DNA of 64,000 nt from Rhizobium ecuadorense (GCF_001187535.1 NZ_LFIO01001304.1:248001-312000), one strand, 5' to 3'. Positions 18,134 to 26,904 are shown, counted from the first letter of the stretch. Notes: generated from the letters alone by a model not told the origin. A program made the numbers and translations.

Positions 18134-18802
18134 TTATAGCAGGCTCGCCCCGACATTGATCGCCAGCGCCAGGATCGTCGTATTGAACAGGAACGACAGC
18201 ACGGCATGCAACAGCGTCAGCTTGCGCATGCTGGTCGAGCTGACCGCGACATCCGCCGTCTGCGCGGCAACGCCGATGGTGAAGGAGAAATAGAGGAAAT
18301 CCCAGTAGCCGGGCTCTTCGATTCCGTCAGGAAACTTGAGGCCACCCTCCTCGTCCGCACCGCCATAAAAATAATGGGCGTAGTGGATGGTGAAGAGCGT
18401 GTGCAGAAAGACCCAGGAAATCAGGATCGTCAGCACAGCGGCCCCTGCGCGCGCCAGCGCGACGTCAGGTGTTGCTTCCTTGATCGAATGAAGCTCGAGG
18501 CCGATGCCGGCGATGCTGGCAAGTGCTGTACCGATCGAAAGAGCCAAAAGGACGGTGTCGGAGAAATCGAGATCCGCGGAGCGTTTCCGGATGCTTTCAA
18601 CCGTCGCCCGCAGCATCTTGCGCCAGCTGAGCGCGACAAAAACGCCGGCGCTGACATTCCAGCCGAACAGTATGTTGCCGGCGCTGACGTCGCGCGAGGT
18701 CACAGCCAAGAAGACCACCAGCCCGGCAAGGACTGATATGACGAAGCTCGCATGCTTATAGGCAAATGCCGCAAGCGAATTTGCCCGTTCCTCATCCGCC
18801 AT
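18134..18802 (-). CDS. DUF1345-family membrane protein
   Basis: 222 residues from the ATG at 18802 (GGAG six bases upstream); longer starts at 18820 and 18883 are less likely. There are five to six hydrophobic helices. The motif HYAHYFY (about residues 137-143), followed by GGLKFPDG and the YWDFLYFSFTIGVAAQTADV segment, is characteristic of DUF1345. The family resembles an ion-channel-like fold around that last segment, but its function is not established. Confidence 0.75.
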   Translation of the reverse strand: MADEERANSLAAFAYKHASFVISVLAGLVVFLAVTSRDVSAGNILFGWNVSAGVFVALSWRKMLRATVESIRKRSADLDFSDTVLLALSIGTALASIAGIGLELHSIKEATPDVALARAGAAVLTILISWVFLHTLFTIHYAHYFYGGADEEGGLKFPDGIEEPGYWDFLYFSFTIGVAAQTADVAVSSTSMRKLTLLHAVLSFLFNTTILALAINVGASLL

Positions 18803-18840
18803 ACCAGTCTCCGACAGCATATGTCGTTGATAACAGCACG

Positions 18841-18873
18841 AAAAAGGCGCGCCTGCCAGCGGCAGCCGCGCCT
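18841..18873 (-). terminator. Intrinsic terminator of the transaldolase gene
   Basis: A 13-bp stem with one mismatch (18845-18857 with 18861-18873, loop of 3) ends in five T on the minus strand, 22 bases past the transaldolase stop. Confidence 0.8.
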
Positions 18874-18894
18874 CCGATTGCATGCCGTGCTCTA

Positions 18895-19860
18895 TCAGGC
18901 GGCGGCGAGCTGCAGTTCCTTCTGCACCATGGTACGCAACGTTCCCAGATCCTTGGCGAAAGCGCGAATGCCTTCGGCGAGTTTTTCCGTCGCCATCGCG
19001 TCTTCGTTCATCATCCAGCGGAAGGTCTTCTCGTCGACAGAAACCTTCGGATCCGGCTTGCGGCTTTCCGGCGAGAGCTTGCGCTCCAGCTTGCCTTCAT
19101 CCTTGGCGAGCTCGTCGAGCAGGTTCGGGCTGATGGTCAGGCGGTCGCAGCCGGCAAGGGCTTCGATTTCGCCGGCGCTGCGGAAGGAGGCGCCCATGAC
19201 GATCGTCTTGATATCGTTCGCCTTGTAGTAGTTGTAGATTTCACGGACGGAGATAACGCCCGGATCTTCCTCGGCTGTGTAGTCCTTGCCTGTCGATTTC
19301 TTGTACCAGTCGAGGATACGGCCGACGAAGGGCGAAATCAGAAACACCTTGGCGTCGGCGCAGGCGATCGCCTGCGCCTTGCTGAAGAGAAGCGTCAGGT
19401 TGCAGTCGATGCCTTCCTTCTGCAGCACTTCGGCGGCGCGGATGCCTTCCCAGGTAGAAGCGAGCTTGATGAGGATGCGGTCCTGATCGATGCCGCGATC
19501 CTTGTAGGCGGCGATGATCGCCCGCGCCTTGGCAAGCGAAGCCTCGGTATCGAAGGACAGATCGGCGTCGACCTCGGTCGAGACGCGGCCCGGAACGAGC
19601 TTCACCAGCGCGGCGCCGACGGAGATGGCGAGGCGGTCGGCGACGGCCGAAGACACGGCTTCGGAATTGCCGCCCTGCTTCTTGCCCCAGGCGACGGCTT
19701 CCTTGATAGCGTCGGCGAACATCGGCGTGCCGAGCGCCTTCAGCACGATGCTCGGGTTCGTCGTGCAATCCACAGGCTTCAGGCGGGCGACGGCCTCGAT
19801 GTCGCCGGTGTCGGCGACGACGGTGGTAATCTCGCGGAGTTGGTCAAGCTTGGATGTCAT
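18895..19860 (-). CDS. tal: Transaldolase
   Basis: Non-oxidative pentose phosphate enzyme transferring a dihydroxyacetone unit between sedoheptulose 7-phosphate and glyceraldehyde 3-phosphate. It has 321 residues, the TalB-type length. The early motif DCTTNPSIVLKAL (about residues 31-43), the Schiff-base lysine in RILIKLASTWEG (about 127-138) and the GASFRS phosphate-binding loop (about 224-229) are all present. The ATG at 19860 with AAGGA eight bases upstream is preferred over the TTG at 19866. It is a single-gene unit with its own terminator. Confidence 0.95.
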   Translation of the reverse strand: MTSKLDQLREITTVVADTGDIEAVARLKPVDCTTNPSIVLKALGTPMFADAIKEAVAWGKKQGGNSEAVSSAVADRLAISVGAALVKLVPGRVSTEVDADLSFDTEASLAKARAIIAAYKDRGIDQDRILIKLASTWEGIRAAEVLQKEGIDCNLTLLFSKAQAIACADAKVFLISPFVGRILDWYKKSTGKDYTAEEDPGVISVREIYNYYKANDIKTIVMGASFRSAGEIEALAGCDRLTISPNLLDELAKDEGKLERKLSPESRKPDPKVSVDEKTFRWMMNEDAMATEKLAEGIRAFAKDLGTLRTMVQKELQLAAA

Positions 19861-19866
19861 GGTCAA

Positions 19867-20282
19867 TAATCCTTGTTGAACTTGGGCTGCGACCGGCGCG
19901 AGTTCCGCCCGGCAAAAGGTGATCTACCGACAGGCTATCTGCATGCTGCAGGCGAAAAGGCGCGCACCCGTCACGGATGATTCATAAACGTGAAGGACAG
20001 TGGCCGTGTTCCCGCGGGCAAACCGCACGCCGAACACCGGCGATGCCGCCTGCGGCTGGAAGGCCGGTCGTGACTTTCGGCATGCCCGCACTATGTCCTC
20101 CTCGGACGGACAGAACGATTTCGTGTCGCCAGGACTATCGCCGTTCGCCTGAGGGAAAGTCAAGGACATTTGTGCATTTCAATTGACATAAGTGTCACAC
20201 CCGTCATTATCCCCCAACAAACGCGCCGTGACAGCCGTTCATCCCCAGCGGGATTTAGGGCGGAACTTCGGCTGGAGGAGAT
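19867..20282. other. Intergenic region between tal and the SorC regulator
   Basis: 416 bases between divergent genes. It holds a promoter-like element at 20183-20211. An 81-codon frame on the minus strand (19924-20169) has no ribosome site that convinces me and no recognisable domain, so I do not call it a gene. No RNA gene or riboswitch was recognised. Confidence 0.5.
20183..20211 (+). promoter_or_regulatory. Sigma-70-like promoter overlapping an inverted repeat
   Basis: TTGACA (20183-20188) is followed after 17 bases by ATTATC (20206-20211). The -35 box overlaps an inverted repeat TGACA-N4-TGTCA (20184-20197). It faces the SorC-type regulator gene 72 bases downstream, so autoregulation is possible. 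Confidence 0.4.
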
Positions 20283-21260
20283 GTGGTCAAACTCAAACGC
20301 GGCACGCATACCGCCTATTCCGAAGCATCCTCGCTGCGGCTGAGGGCAGCATGGCTCTATTACAATGAGGGCTTGACCCAGAAGGACGTCGCCGAACAGC
20401 TCGGCATCAGCCGCACCACCGTCATCCGCCTGCTCGACGAAGCGATGAAGCGCAGCGAAGTGCAGATCTGGATCAACGATTCGATCGGCGACTGCGTCGA
20501 GCTTTCGGTGAGGCTGGAGCGCGCCTATGGCCTCGACGAAGCGATCGTCGTCCCCGCGCCGGTCAATGGCGACGTCAATGCGCTGGCAAAGAATGTCGGC
20601 TTGGCGCTCGGCCAGTTCCTGTCCGAAGCCATCCCCGACGACTATACGATCGGAGTCGGCTGGGGCCGGACCATGACCGCCTCGCTGTCGAGCTTCCGGC
20701 CGCCGCGCCGCGCCAATTGCAAGGTCGTCTCGCTGCTCGGCGGCATCGTCGCCGTGCATCAGACGAACCCGATCGATTACACCTGGCGGCTGGCCAATCA
20801 GCTCGGCGCCGAATGTTATATGTTCCTGGCGCCGCTTCTCGTCGATTCCATCGAGACCAAGCGCAATCTGATCGAGAAATGCGGGCTGGACACGATCTAC
20901 CGTCTGGCCGAGAGCCTCGATCTGGCGATCGTCAGCTGCGGCGATATCGGCCCGCATTCGACCTCGCTGTCGGAGGGCTGGATCTCGAAGGCGGAGCTGC
21001 AGGAACTGATCGATGCCGGCTGCGTCTGCGACACCATGTTCAACTTCCTCGACAAGGATGGCAATTCGGTCGACCACTCGATCAATCAGCGCGTCATGTC
21101 CGTCGATCTCGACACGCTGAAGGAGGCCAAGCACATCGTGCTCTCCTCCGGCGGCGCCCACCGCGCCGTCGCCATCCGCGCCACGATCAAGCGCATCGGC
21201 TGCAACACGCTGATCACCGACGAGGGCGCGGCCCGAGAACTCTTGCGACTGGCGGAATGA
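20283..21260 (+). CDS. SorC/DeoR-type sugar-binding transcriptional regulator
   Basis: 325 residues, GTG start at 20283 with GGAGG four bases before it. The N-terminal helix-turn-helix (LTQKDVAEQLGISRTTVIRL, about residues 31-50) precedes a SorC sugar-binding domain (about 65-320) with the phosphate-sugar-site signature GVGWGRTM. Such proteins sense phosphorylated sugars and control sugar or polyol operons. No sugar operon is directly downstream; the divergent neighbour is transaldolase, which may or may not be a target. Confidence 0.82.
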   Translation: MVKLKRGTHTAYSEASSLRLRAAWLYYNEGLTQKDVAEQLGISRTTVIRLLDEAMKRSEVQIWINDSIGDCVELSVRLERAYGLDEAIVVPAPVNGDVNALAKNVGLALGQFLSEAIPDDYTIGVGWGRTMTASLSSFRPPRRANCKVVSLLGGIVAVHQTNPIDYTWRLANQLGAECYMFLAPLLVDSIETKRNLIEKCGLDTIYRLAESLDLAIVSCGDIGPHSTSLSEGWISKAELQELIDAGCVCDTMFNFLDKDGNSVDHSINQRVMSVDLDTLKEAKHIVLSSGGAHRAVAIRATIKRIGCNTLITDEGAARELLRLAE

Positions 21261-21264
21261 AATT

Positions 21265-21773
21265 ATGCTTTCACTCGATAGCCGGCGTTGGAGCGAGTTA
21301 CGACATTGCTATGGTCCAGCAGCAAATACGCCTGAGCTTCTTAAGGCCCTGGAACGATCTGCAGGGCCAAGGGCGGCGCGTGATGCGGAACCCTGGGTTA
21401 GTCTATGGTCAAGCCTCAGGGCGATATCTATACGGCTTCATATGCCGCTGTTCCTCATATCGTCAGGATCGCGCTTACCACGGCCACCCCGATCGACTTC
21501 TCATTTTATCAATTGCCGGCGTGCATCGAAGTGTCTCGAAAGGGCGGGCAGGGACCAGAAATACCACCTGATCTGCACGAAGCCTACCAGCAAGCGATTG
21601 CATCCCTGACCGAATGCGTCAGCTTACATCGTCACGAAGCATGGAACCGATCGACATTCCTGTCGGCAAGCGCCGCCCAGGCAGTCGCCAAAGGGCATAT
21701 TGATATCGCCGAGGCCTTATTGAATCTGGACGACGATATCATCGCCCGAATCAACAATTTCGATTTCGACTAA
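21265..21773 (+). pseudogene. Frameshifted gene of an uncharacterised conserved family
   Basis: Two overlapping frames appear to be halves of one protein. The first (from ATG 21265) gives LDSRRWSELRHCYGPAA and then PWVSLWSSL. From about 21412 the similarity continues in another frame as QGDIYTASYAAVPHIV, ending at 21773. Together they recall a family with the order DSxRW-ELxHAYG ... PWFSLWSxLxHQGDVYTASYAA; this is from memory. The break falls at 21400-21415 and is consistent with a small deletion that is not a multiple of three. It starts 4 bases after the SorC regulator. Function is unknown. A sequencing error is an alternative explanation. Confidence 0.6.
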
Positions 21774-21786
21774 CGCCGCAGGTCCC

Positions 21787-22659
21787 TCAGGCGTGCGCCG
21801 ATTCCCAGCCGAGCATCGCCCGCTTGCGGGTGAGCCCCCAATGGTAGCCGGTCAGCGCGCCGTTCTTGCCGACCGCCCGGTGGCATGGCACCACGAAGGA
21901 GATCGGGTTGGCCCCGACCGCCGCACCCACGGCGCGCTGCGCCGTCGGCCGGCCGATATCCTTGGCGATATCGGAATAGGTGACGGCCTTGCCGAACGGG
22001 ATTTTCATCAGGCTTTGCCAGACGCTCACCTGGAAATCCGTGCCGATCAGCACGACCCGCAAAGGCTGTTCCGAAGACCATTTGCCGGGCTCGAAGATGC
22101 GGGCGGCGTAGGGAACCGTCGCCTGCAGGTCTTCGACATATTGGGCGTTCGGCCAGCGGCAGGTCATATCCTCGAGGCAGGCCTTCTCGTCGCCGGAATC
22201 GCTGAAGGCAAGGCCGGCAAGGCCGCGGTCGGTCACCATGATCAGCGCGATGCCGAAGGGGCAGATGTGGAAGCCGTAACGGATCGTGAGACCACCGCCC
22301 TTCGCCTTCCATTCGCCTGGTGACATCGCCTCATGGGTGACGAAGAGATCGTGCAGCCGGCTCGGCCCGGAAAGGCCGACCTCGATCGAGGTCTCGAGCA
22401 GCGGCATGTCTTCCTGGCGCAGCAGCCGCTTGGCGTGATCGAGCGTCACCGCCTGCAGGAAACCCTTGGGCGACAGGCCGGCCCAGCGGGTGAAGGTCTT
22501 CTGCAACTGGGTCGGCGACTGGTTGAGCCGTGCCGCGATCACCTCCAGCGAAGGCTGGTCGCGATAATCCTCGGTGATGAGTTCGATCACCCGGCGGACA
22601 ATGTCATAATCAGGGCCGTCAGGCGTGATGTCTGTTTGCAGGTTCGCAATCATATTCAT
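21787..22659 (-). CDS. ada: Methylated-DNA-[protein]-cysteine methyltransferase with AraC domain (short Ada)
   Basis: Repairs O6-alkylguanine by suicide transfer to Cys, and may act as a regulator. It has 290 residues: an AraC-type helix-turn-helix (about 25-118), a linker, and the alkyltransferase domain (about 125-287) with active site PCHRAV (C259) and the DNA-binding helix FQVSVWQSLMKIPFGK. The zinc-binding N-terminal domain of E. coli Ada is missing, so methyl-phosphotriester sensing of that kind is not expected. The ATG at 22659 has AAGGAGAAAG in front; upstream frame extension is not supported. Confidence 0.9.
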   Translation of the reverse strand: MNMIANLQTDITPDGPDYDIVRRVIELITEDYRDQPSLEVIAARLNQSPTQLQKTFTRWAGLSPKGFLQAVTLDHAKRLLRQEDMPLLETSIEVGLSGPSRLHDLFVTHEAMSPGEWKAKGGGLTIRYGFHICPFGIALIMVTDRGLAGLAFSDSGDEKACLEDMTCRWPNAQYVEDLQATVPYAARIFEPGKWSSEQPLRVVLIGTDFQVSVWQSLMKIPFGKAVTYSDIAKDIGRPTAQRAVGAAVGANPISFVVPCHRAVGKNGALTGYHWGLTRKRAMLGWESAHA

Positions 22660-22738
22660 CGTCTTTCTCCTTGTCACAAGGAGATAATCAATAGGGTGTT
22701 CGCAAACCACCCGTTTCTTGCGCACCCGCCAGATAAGC

Positions 22739-23233
22739 TCAGATACGCTGCTTGACCGTGGCGAGCGCGCCCTTGAAGGCTTTGGCGAAGCTTTCACGAT
22801 CGTCAGGATTGAGGAAGGAGCCGATATCGGTGCGCCGGCCCTCTCCGAAGATCTGCATGGAAAGGATGCCGATCTCGTGATGCCGGCGAATAAGAAAGCG
22901 CGCCCAGAACGGATTGAAGTGATGCTCCACCATCCGTCCCGATGGCGCGAACTTGCGCACCGAAACGTCGGTGCGCGACACCGTCACCTCCTCACGCGCC
23001 CTTCCGGAGCGGTAACTCAGCCAGAAGGCGCCGTAGAGAAGCAGGAAATCCAGCCCGAAGAAGAAGCCGATCGGCCAGGCACCGGTGGCGATGAAGAACA
23101 TGCCGTAGAAGAAGCAGACGGAGCCGGACAGGATCAGCAGCACCTTGAAGCCCCGGCGGCCGAGCGACCGGTGGGGAAAGAGCTCGGCGGCGAAAACAGG
23201 CTGCTCGTTGGAGCTGTCGGCGTTGCTTTCCAT
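22739..23233 (-). CDS. DUF2244-family membrane protein
   Basis: About 164 residues. The start is uncertain (ATG at 23233, 23236 or 23260). Two transmembrane helices (about residues 30-50 and 53-75) are followed by a soluble C-terminal domain with the family pattern VSRTDVSVRK ... FNPFWARFLI ... GRRTDIGSFL. Function is unknown. It is divergent from nth, and the two 5' ends nearly touch or overlap, so they share a very compact promoter region. Confidence 0.75.
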   Translation of the reverse strand: MESNADSSNEQPVFAAELFPHRSLGRRGFKVLLILSGSVCFFYGMFFIATGAWPIGFFFGLDFLLLYGAFWLSYRSGRAREEVTVSRTDVSVRKFAPSGRMVEHHFNPFWARFLIRRHHEIGILSMQIFGEGRRTDIGSFLNPDDRESFAKAFKGALATVKQRI

Positions 23234-23258
23234 CATGGCTGCTGAGTATAGAGTTTCC

Positions 23259-24044
23259 ATGGCAAATCCGAAACTTAAATCCGTGACCGGACCGTCGCAA
23301 AATTCGAGTGTGATCGCCCGCCGCAAGCCGGCGGCTGCGGCGGTGAAGACCGCCTATTCGCCGGCCGAGCGCGAGGAGATCTTCCGCCGCTTCTCGGTGC
23401 AGCGGCCGGAACCGAGGGGCGAGCTCGAGCACACCAACCCCTTTACGCTCGTCGTCGCAGTCGCGCTGTCGGCGCAGGCGACCGATGTCGGCGTCAACAA
23501 GGCGACCCGCGCCCTCTTCAAGGTTGCCGATACGCCGGAAAAGATGCTCGATCTCGGCGAGGAGCGGCTGCGCGATTACATCAGGACGATCGGCCTCTAT
23601 CGCAACAAGGCGAAAAACGTCATCGCCCTCTCGCAGATGCTGGTCGATGATTTCGCCGGCAAGGTGCCGGAAACGCGCGACGAACTGGTGAAATTGCCGG
23701 GCGTCGGCTGCAAGACCGCCAATGTCGTACTCTCAATGGCCTTCGGCCAGGCGACGATGGCCGTCGATACCCACATCTTCCGCATCGCCAATCGCATCCG
23801 GCTTGCCCCCGGCAAGACACCTGACGAGGTCGAAGCGCGGCTGATGAAGGTGATCCCGCAACATTACCTCTATCACGCCCATCACTGGCTGATCCTGCAC
23901 GGCCGCTACACCTGCAAGGCACGCCGTCCCGAATGCGAGCGCTGCGTCATCGCCGATCTCTGCAAGTCGCCGGAAAAGAGTTGGGATGTGCCGGCCCCGC
24001 TCGTCGAGCTACCGCCGCAGGTGATCGGCGAGGCCGTCGAGTAG
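23259..24044 (+). CDS. nth: Endonuclease III
   Basis: Base-excision DNA glycosylase/AP lyase for oxidised pyrimidines. It has 261 residues from the ATG at 23259, or 269 from 23235. The helix-hairpin-helix LPGVGCKTANVVLSMAFG carries the catalytic Lys, and the catalytic Asp is in AVDTHIFRI. The 4Fe-4S site is the C-x6-C-x2-C-x5-C pattern near the end (CKARRPEC, ERC, VIADLC). The last 36 bases overlap the convergent TetR gene. The N-terminal about 30 residues are a basic extension before the core. Confidence 0.93.
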   Translation: MANPKLKSVTGPSQNSSVIARRKPAAAAVKTAYSPAEREEIFRRFSVQRPEPRGELEHTNPFTLVVAVALSAQATDVGVNKATRALFKVADTPEKMLDLGEERLRDYIRTIGLYRNKAKNVIALSQMLVDDFAGKVPETRDELVKLPGVGCKTANVVLSMAFGQATMAVDTHIFRIANRIRLAPGKTPDEVEARLMKVIPQHYLYHAHHWLILHGRYTCKARRPECERCVIADLCKSPEKSWDVPAPLVELPPQVIGEAVE

Positions 24045-24587
24045 GGCTGCAATCGCCTGCTCGTAATCCCGCCTCTCCCCGCCCGCTTCGATCGCGATCG
24101 CCGCACGGTCGAAGGCGGCCGACAGCAGCGATGTCAGCGGGTCGAGCAGGCTTCCTGCCGCGGGCATCAGCGCTGCAAGTCCTCCACGCAAACTCGCCTC
24201 CGCATTCTCGGCCTCCAGCGCCGCAGTCGCCGGCAAGCCGAGAACGGCGGGCGCCTCCATCAGCAGCAGCCGTGTTCGCCCGGGCTGCGCCATTGCGGTG
24301 AAATAGGCCGAAGCGCCGGCAATCAGCGCATCGCGTGGCCCATACTCCGGCGCTGAAGACGCCTCGATTGTCCTGGCCACCTCCTGCATTTCGCACGCGA
24401 TCACCGCGCGGAAGAGCGCCTTCTTGTCTTCGAAATGATGGTAAAGCGCCCCACGCGTCACCCCTGCCGCAGTCACGATCTCCGGTGTCGCCGTTTCGGC
24501 ATAACCTTTCTCGACAAAGATGCGCCGTCCGGCGTCGATCAGCGCCTGCCTTGTCTGTTCCGTTCTCTCGCGATTGCTCCGGCTCAT
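24009..24587 (-). CDS. TetR/AcrR-family regulator of the divergent VOC-family gene
   Basis: 192 residues. The helix-turn-helix lies at about 33-52 (TPEIVTAAGVTRGALYHHF) and a variable ligand domain follows. It is divergent from a glyoxalase-like gene, with two perfect inverted repeats in the 82-base gap, one of which lies only 12 bases from its own start. This arrangement indicates repression of both genes. The 3' end overlaps the convergent nth gene. Confidence 0.87.
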   Translation of the reverse strand: MSRSNRERTEQTRQALIDAGRRIFVEKGYAETATPEIVTAAGVTRGALYHHFEDKKALFRAVIACEMQEVARTIEASSAPEYGPRDALIAGASAYFTAMAQPGRTRLLLMEAPAVLGLPATAALEAENAEASLRGGLAALMPAAGSLLDPLTSLLSAAFDRAAIAIEAGGERRDYEQAIAALLDGLADHLRR

Positions 24588-24598
24588 GGCATCTATTT

Positions 24599-24619
24599 AC
24601 ATACAAACTGCGTGTATGT
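24599..24619. promoter_or_regulatory. TetR operator A
   Basis: Inverted repeat ACATACA-N7-TGTATGT with perfect 7-base arms in the tetR/VOC intergenic region. The half-site is the same as in operator B and resembles the TACATACA half-site of AcrR-type operators (from memory). Confidence 0.7.
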
Positions 24620-24631
24620 TAATAGCTAAAA

Positions 24632-24648
24632 ACATACAGACTGTATGT
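24632..24648. promoter_or_regulatory. TetR operator B
   Basis: Perfect 17-bp palindrome ACATACAG-A-CTGTATGT, 22 bases before the VOC-family start codon, so a bound repressor would block its promoter or ribosome access. Confidence 0.75.
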
Positions 24649-24669
24649 AAAAATGGAAAGGAGCGAGAC

Positions 24670-25095
24670 ATGAAATCGACCAGCTACTACCCGGTGATCA
24701 TGACGGACGATGTTGCGGGCACCGCCGCCTTCTACAGCAGCCACTTCGGCTTTCGGGCGCTGTTCGAAAACGGCTGGTACATCCACCTGCAATCGACCGA
24801 GACGGAGCATGTCGCGCTCGCCATCCTCGACAGCAGCCACGAGACCATTCCTGCCGTCGCTCGCGCCGGCGTTCGCGGCCTGCTGCTCAATTTCGAGGTC
24901 GAGGATGTCGATCGTATCTACGAAACCTGCCGGAGCGCCGGCCTGCCAATTCTCCGCGAGATCCGCGATGAGGATTTTGGCCAGCGGCACTTCATCACCG
25001 CCGATCCGAACGGCGTGCTGATCGATATCATCACGCCGATTGCGCCGAGCGCCGAATTCGCGGCGATGTATGACGCCGCGGCCCTGCCCGGCTGA
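24670..25095 (+). CDS. VOC-family (glyoxalase/bleomycin-resistance-like) protein
   Basis: 141 residues making a double beta-alpha-beta-beta-beta unit. The opening YYPVIMTDDVAGTAAFYSSH (about residues 5-24) and the closing ADPNGVLIDIITP (about 114-126) are typical of the superfamily. It could be a metal-dependent detoxifying enzyme or a drug-binding protein; the substrate is not evident. AAAGGAG precedes the ATG at 24670. Control by the divergent TetR is strongly suggested by the two operators. Confidence 0.85.
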   Translation: MKSTSYYPVIMTDDVAGTAAFYSSHFGFRALFENGWYIHLQSTETEHVALAILDSSHETIPAVARAGVRGLLLNFEVEDVDRIYETCRSAGLPILREIRDEDFGQRHFITADPNGVLIDIITPIAPSAEFAAMYDAAALPG

Positions 25096-25098
25096 ACC

Positions 25099-25812
25099 TC
25101 ACACCCGAAAACCGGCGTCGCGTGCGGAAACCATCTTGTGCAGATGCACCATCATGCCGGCGGCAAAGAGCGGCGTCAGAAGATTGACGAAGGGGATCGC
25201 CAGAAACAGCGCGATCACCAGCCCGCCAAGAAAGACGGTGGAGGCGTGCTTGGCGCGGAAGAGCCGCGCCTCTCCAGGCGAACGGAAGCGCATGGCGGCG
25301 AATTCGAAAAACTCCCGTCCGAGCAGATAGCCGTTCACCAGAAAGAAGGCGACCAGATTGACGCCGGGGATGAACAGCAGCAGCAGCGCGACGATATTGC
25401 CGAGGATCACCACGCCGAGGAACTTGATCGAGCTTGCCATCGCCGGGCCGAGCGGCATGGCCGTGCCCGCCGCGTCCTTGGGGTAGTCGCGTTTTTCAAT
25501 GACGTCGGCGACATCGTCGAGGAACAGGCCGGCGATCAGCGCCGTGACCGGCGAAAGCAGCAACGCCAGCATCAGCGCAAGGCCGATACCGGCAAGGATT
25601 GCGAAAACCAGGGCAAGCCATCCCGCCCAATCCGGCACATCGGGAAAGAAGCTGGTGAGCCAGGGAAAGAGGAAAGCCATGAAGGCCCCGCGCAGCGCGA
25701 ACCAGAGGCCGGCCAGCACGAGAATCGTCAGGCCGAGCACTTTCCAGAAGACCGAGCGGGTTTCCGGCGCGAACAAATTGGCCAGCGATAGTCGAGCGGC
25801 GTCAAGGATCAT
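25099..25812 (-). CDS. EI24/CysZ-like integral membrane protein
   Basis: 237 residues with four to five hydrophobic segments. The blocks PVTALIAGLFLDDVADVIE (about 88-106), FIPGVNLVAFFLVNGYLLGREF (central) and RFRSPGEARLFRAKH are characteristic of the EI24 family, which includes the sulfate permease CysZ. No sulfur gene lies next to it, so sulfate transport is only a possibility. It is convergent with the VOC gene, with a gap of 3 bases. Confidence 0.78.
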   Translation of the reverse strand: MILDAARLSLANLFAPETRSVFWKVLGLTILVLAGLWFALRGAFMAFLFPWLTSFFPDVPDWAGWLALVFAILAGIGLALMLALLLSPVTALIAGLFLDDVADVIEKRDYPKDAAGTAMPLGPAMASSIKFLGVVILGNIVALLLLFIPGVNLVAFFLVNGYLLGREFFEFAAMRFRSPGEARLFRAKHASTVFLGGLVIALFLAIPFVNLLTPLFAAGMMVHLHKMVSARDAGFRV

Positions 25813-25901
25813 GTCTCAGGCGTCTCCGGTTGCGCGGAAGATGTAGGAAAGATTGATGCCACCGACAAGAGAGAATAAAATTGCAGGCGGTAATAGAAAA
25901 C

Positions 25902-25930
25902 TTGTCGAAAATTAAATGCTAATATAGTAT
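25902..25930 (+). promoter_or_regulatory. Sigma-70-like promoter upstream of the RpiR regulator
   Basis: TTGTCG (25902-25907), a 17-base AT-rich spacer and TAGTAT (25925-25930), in a locally AT-rich stretch 116 bases before the regulator start. Confidence 0.4.
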
Positions 25931-26045
25931 TGTCGCGTATCAATATGCATGGGCCTGAGAAGCAGCTTCCGAAATAGTTGCAAAGACAAGGGGTCGCAAC
26001 AGCGCATCCGCGGAACGCCTCTAAGGTAAAACGGGGGAGGCTGAT

Positions 26046-26900
26046 GTGGAAGACTTTGTCCAAAAACTCAGGCAATACGCAAAAACCGGCACACCGGCCG
26101 AACGCCGTATCGCGAAATATTTCACCGAACACCTGAACGACCTGCCGTTCGAGACGGCTGCCTCAGTCGCCGACAGGCTGGATCTCTCGCCGATGACAGT
26201 CGGGCGCTTCCTGCGCGCGCTCGGCTATCAGGGATTGGACAGTGTCAAAGTGGAGATTCGCGAGACCGTGACGACATCGCCGGCGCAATTGCAAAGCGCC
26301 ATGAGCGAGCTGCATCAGGACGCCGCCGAGGGAAAACCGCTCGCCGTGCTGGTTGCCGAACAGATCCAGGCGCTCCACCATATCTATCATCTGACCGCGC
26401 AGCCGCACTGGTCCGAAGCCGTCAGCCTGATCAGCACCGCCCGCGAAGTGTCGATCGCCACGCATGCCCGGCTCGCGAGCCTTGCCCATCATTTCTGTCA
26501 GCGGCTGACGCAGGCCCGTGACGGCGTACGCACGCTCGATGGCGCCGACAACCGTTTTGCCGAACTCTTCGCCCGGCTGGCGGTCGACGACGCGCTGCTC
26601 GTCATCATCGATTGTCGCCGTTTCGCCAAGGCCCGGCTGCTCGCCCGAACTGCGCGGCGTTACGGCTATAAGGTCGTGCTCATTTCACCGCAGCAGGCGG
26701 ACTGGATGGCGGACCAGTCGAATGTCATGCTGCCCTTGCCGCCCGCCCGCGCGCCGGATCTCGACAATCTTCCGCCGCTGATCGCGCTGCTCGATTGCCT
26801 GTCGGAATCGGTCATCCTGGAAGTCGGAGAAGAGGCCGGTCTGCGTCGCCGCCGCATGATGGAATTCGCGACCGTGCTCGGCGAGGCGGCAAACCACTGA
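26046..26900 (+). CDS. RpiR/MurR-family transcriptional regulator
   Basis: 284 residues, GTG start at 26046 with GGGGGAGG just upstream. The N-terminal RpiR helix-turn-helix domain (about residues 5-80; SVADRLDLSPMTVGRFLRAL) precedes a SIS sugar-phosphate-binding domain (about 115-260) with ALLVIIDCRRFAKARLLART. Such proteins sense phosphosugars. It is convergent with the FGGY kinase gene (4-base gap) at the end of the sugar-alcohol operon, so a role in that pathway is plausible but not shown. Confidence 0.85.
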   Translation: MEDFVQKLRQYAKTGTPAERRIAKYFTEHLNDLPFETAASVADRLDLSPMTVGRFLRALGYQGLDSVKVEIRETVTTSPAQLQSAMSELHQDAAEGKPLAVLVAEQIQALHHIYHLTAQPHWSEAVSLISTAREVSIATHARLASLAHHFCQRLTQARDGVRTLDGADNRFAELFARLAVDDALLVIIDCRRFAKARLLARTARRYGYKVVLISPQQADWMADQSNVMLPLPPARAPDLDNLPPLIALLDCLSESVILEVGEEAGLRRRRMMEFATVLGEAANH

Positions 26901-26904
26901 ACTG

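Noticed and set aside
19924..20169. 81-codon minus-strand frame between transaldolase and the SorC regulator
   Set aside because: No convincing ribosome site, no domain and no hydrophobic pattern; treated as non-coding.
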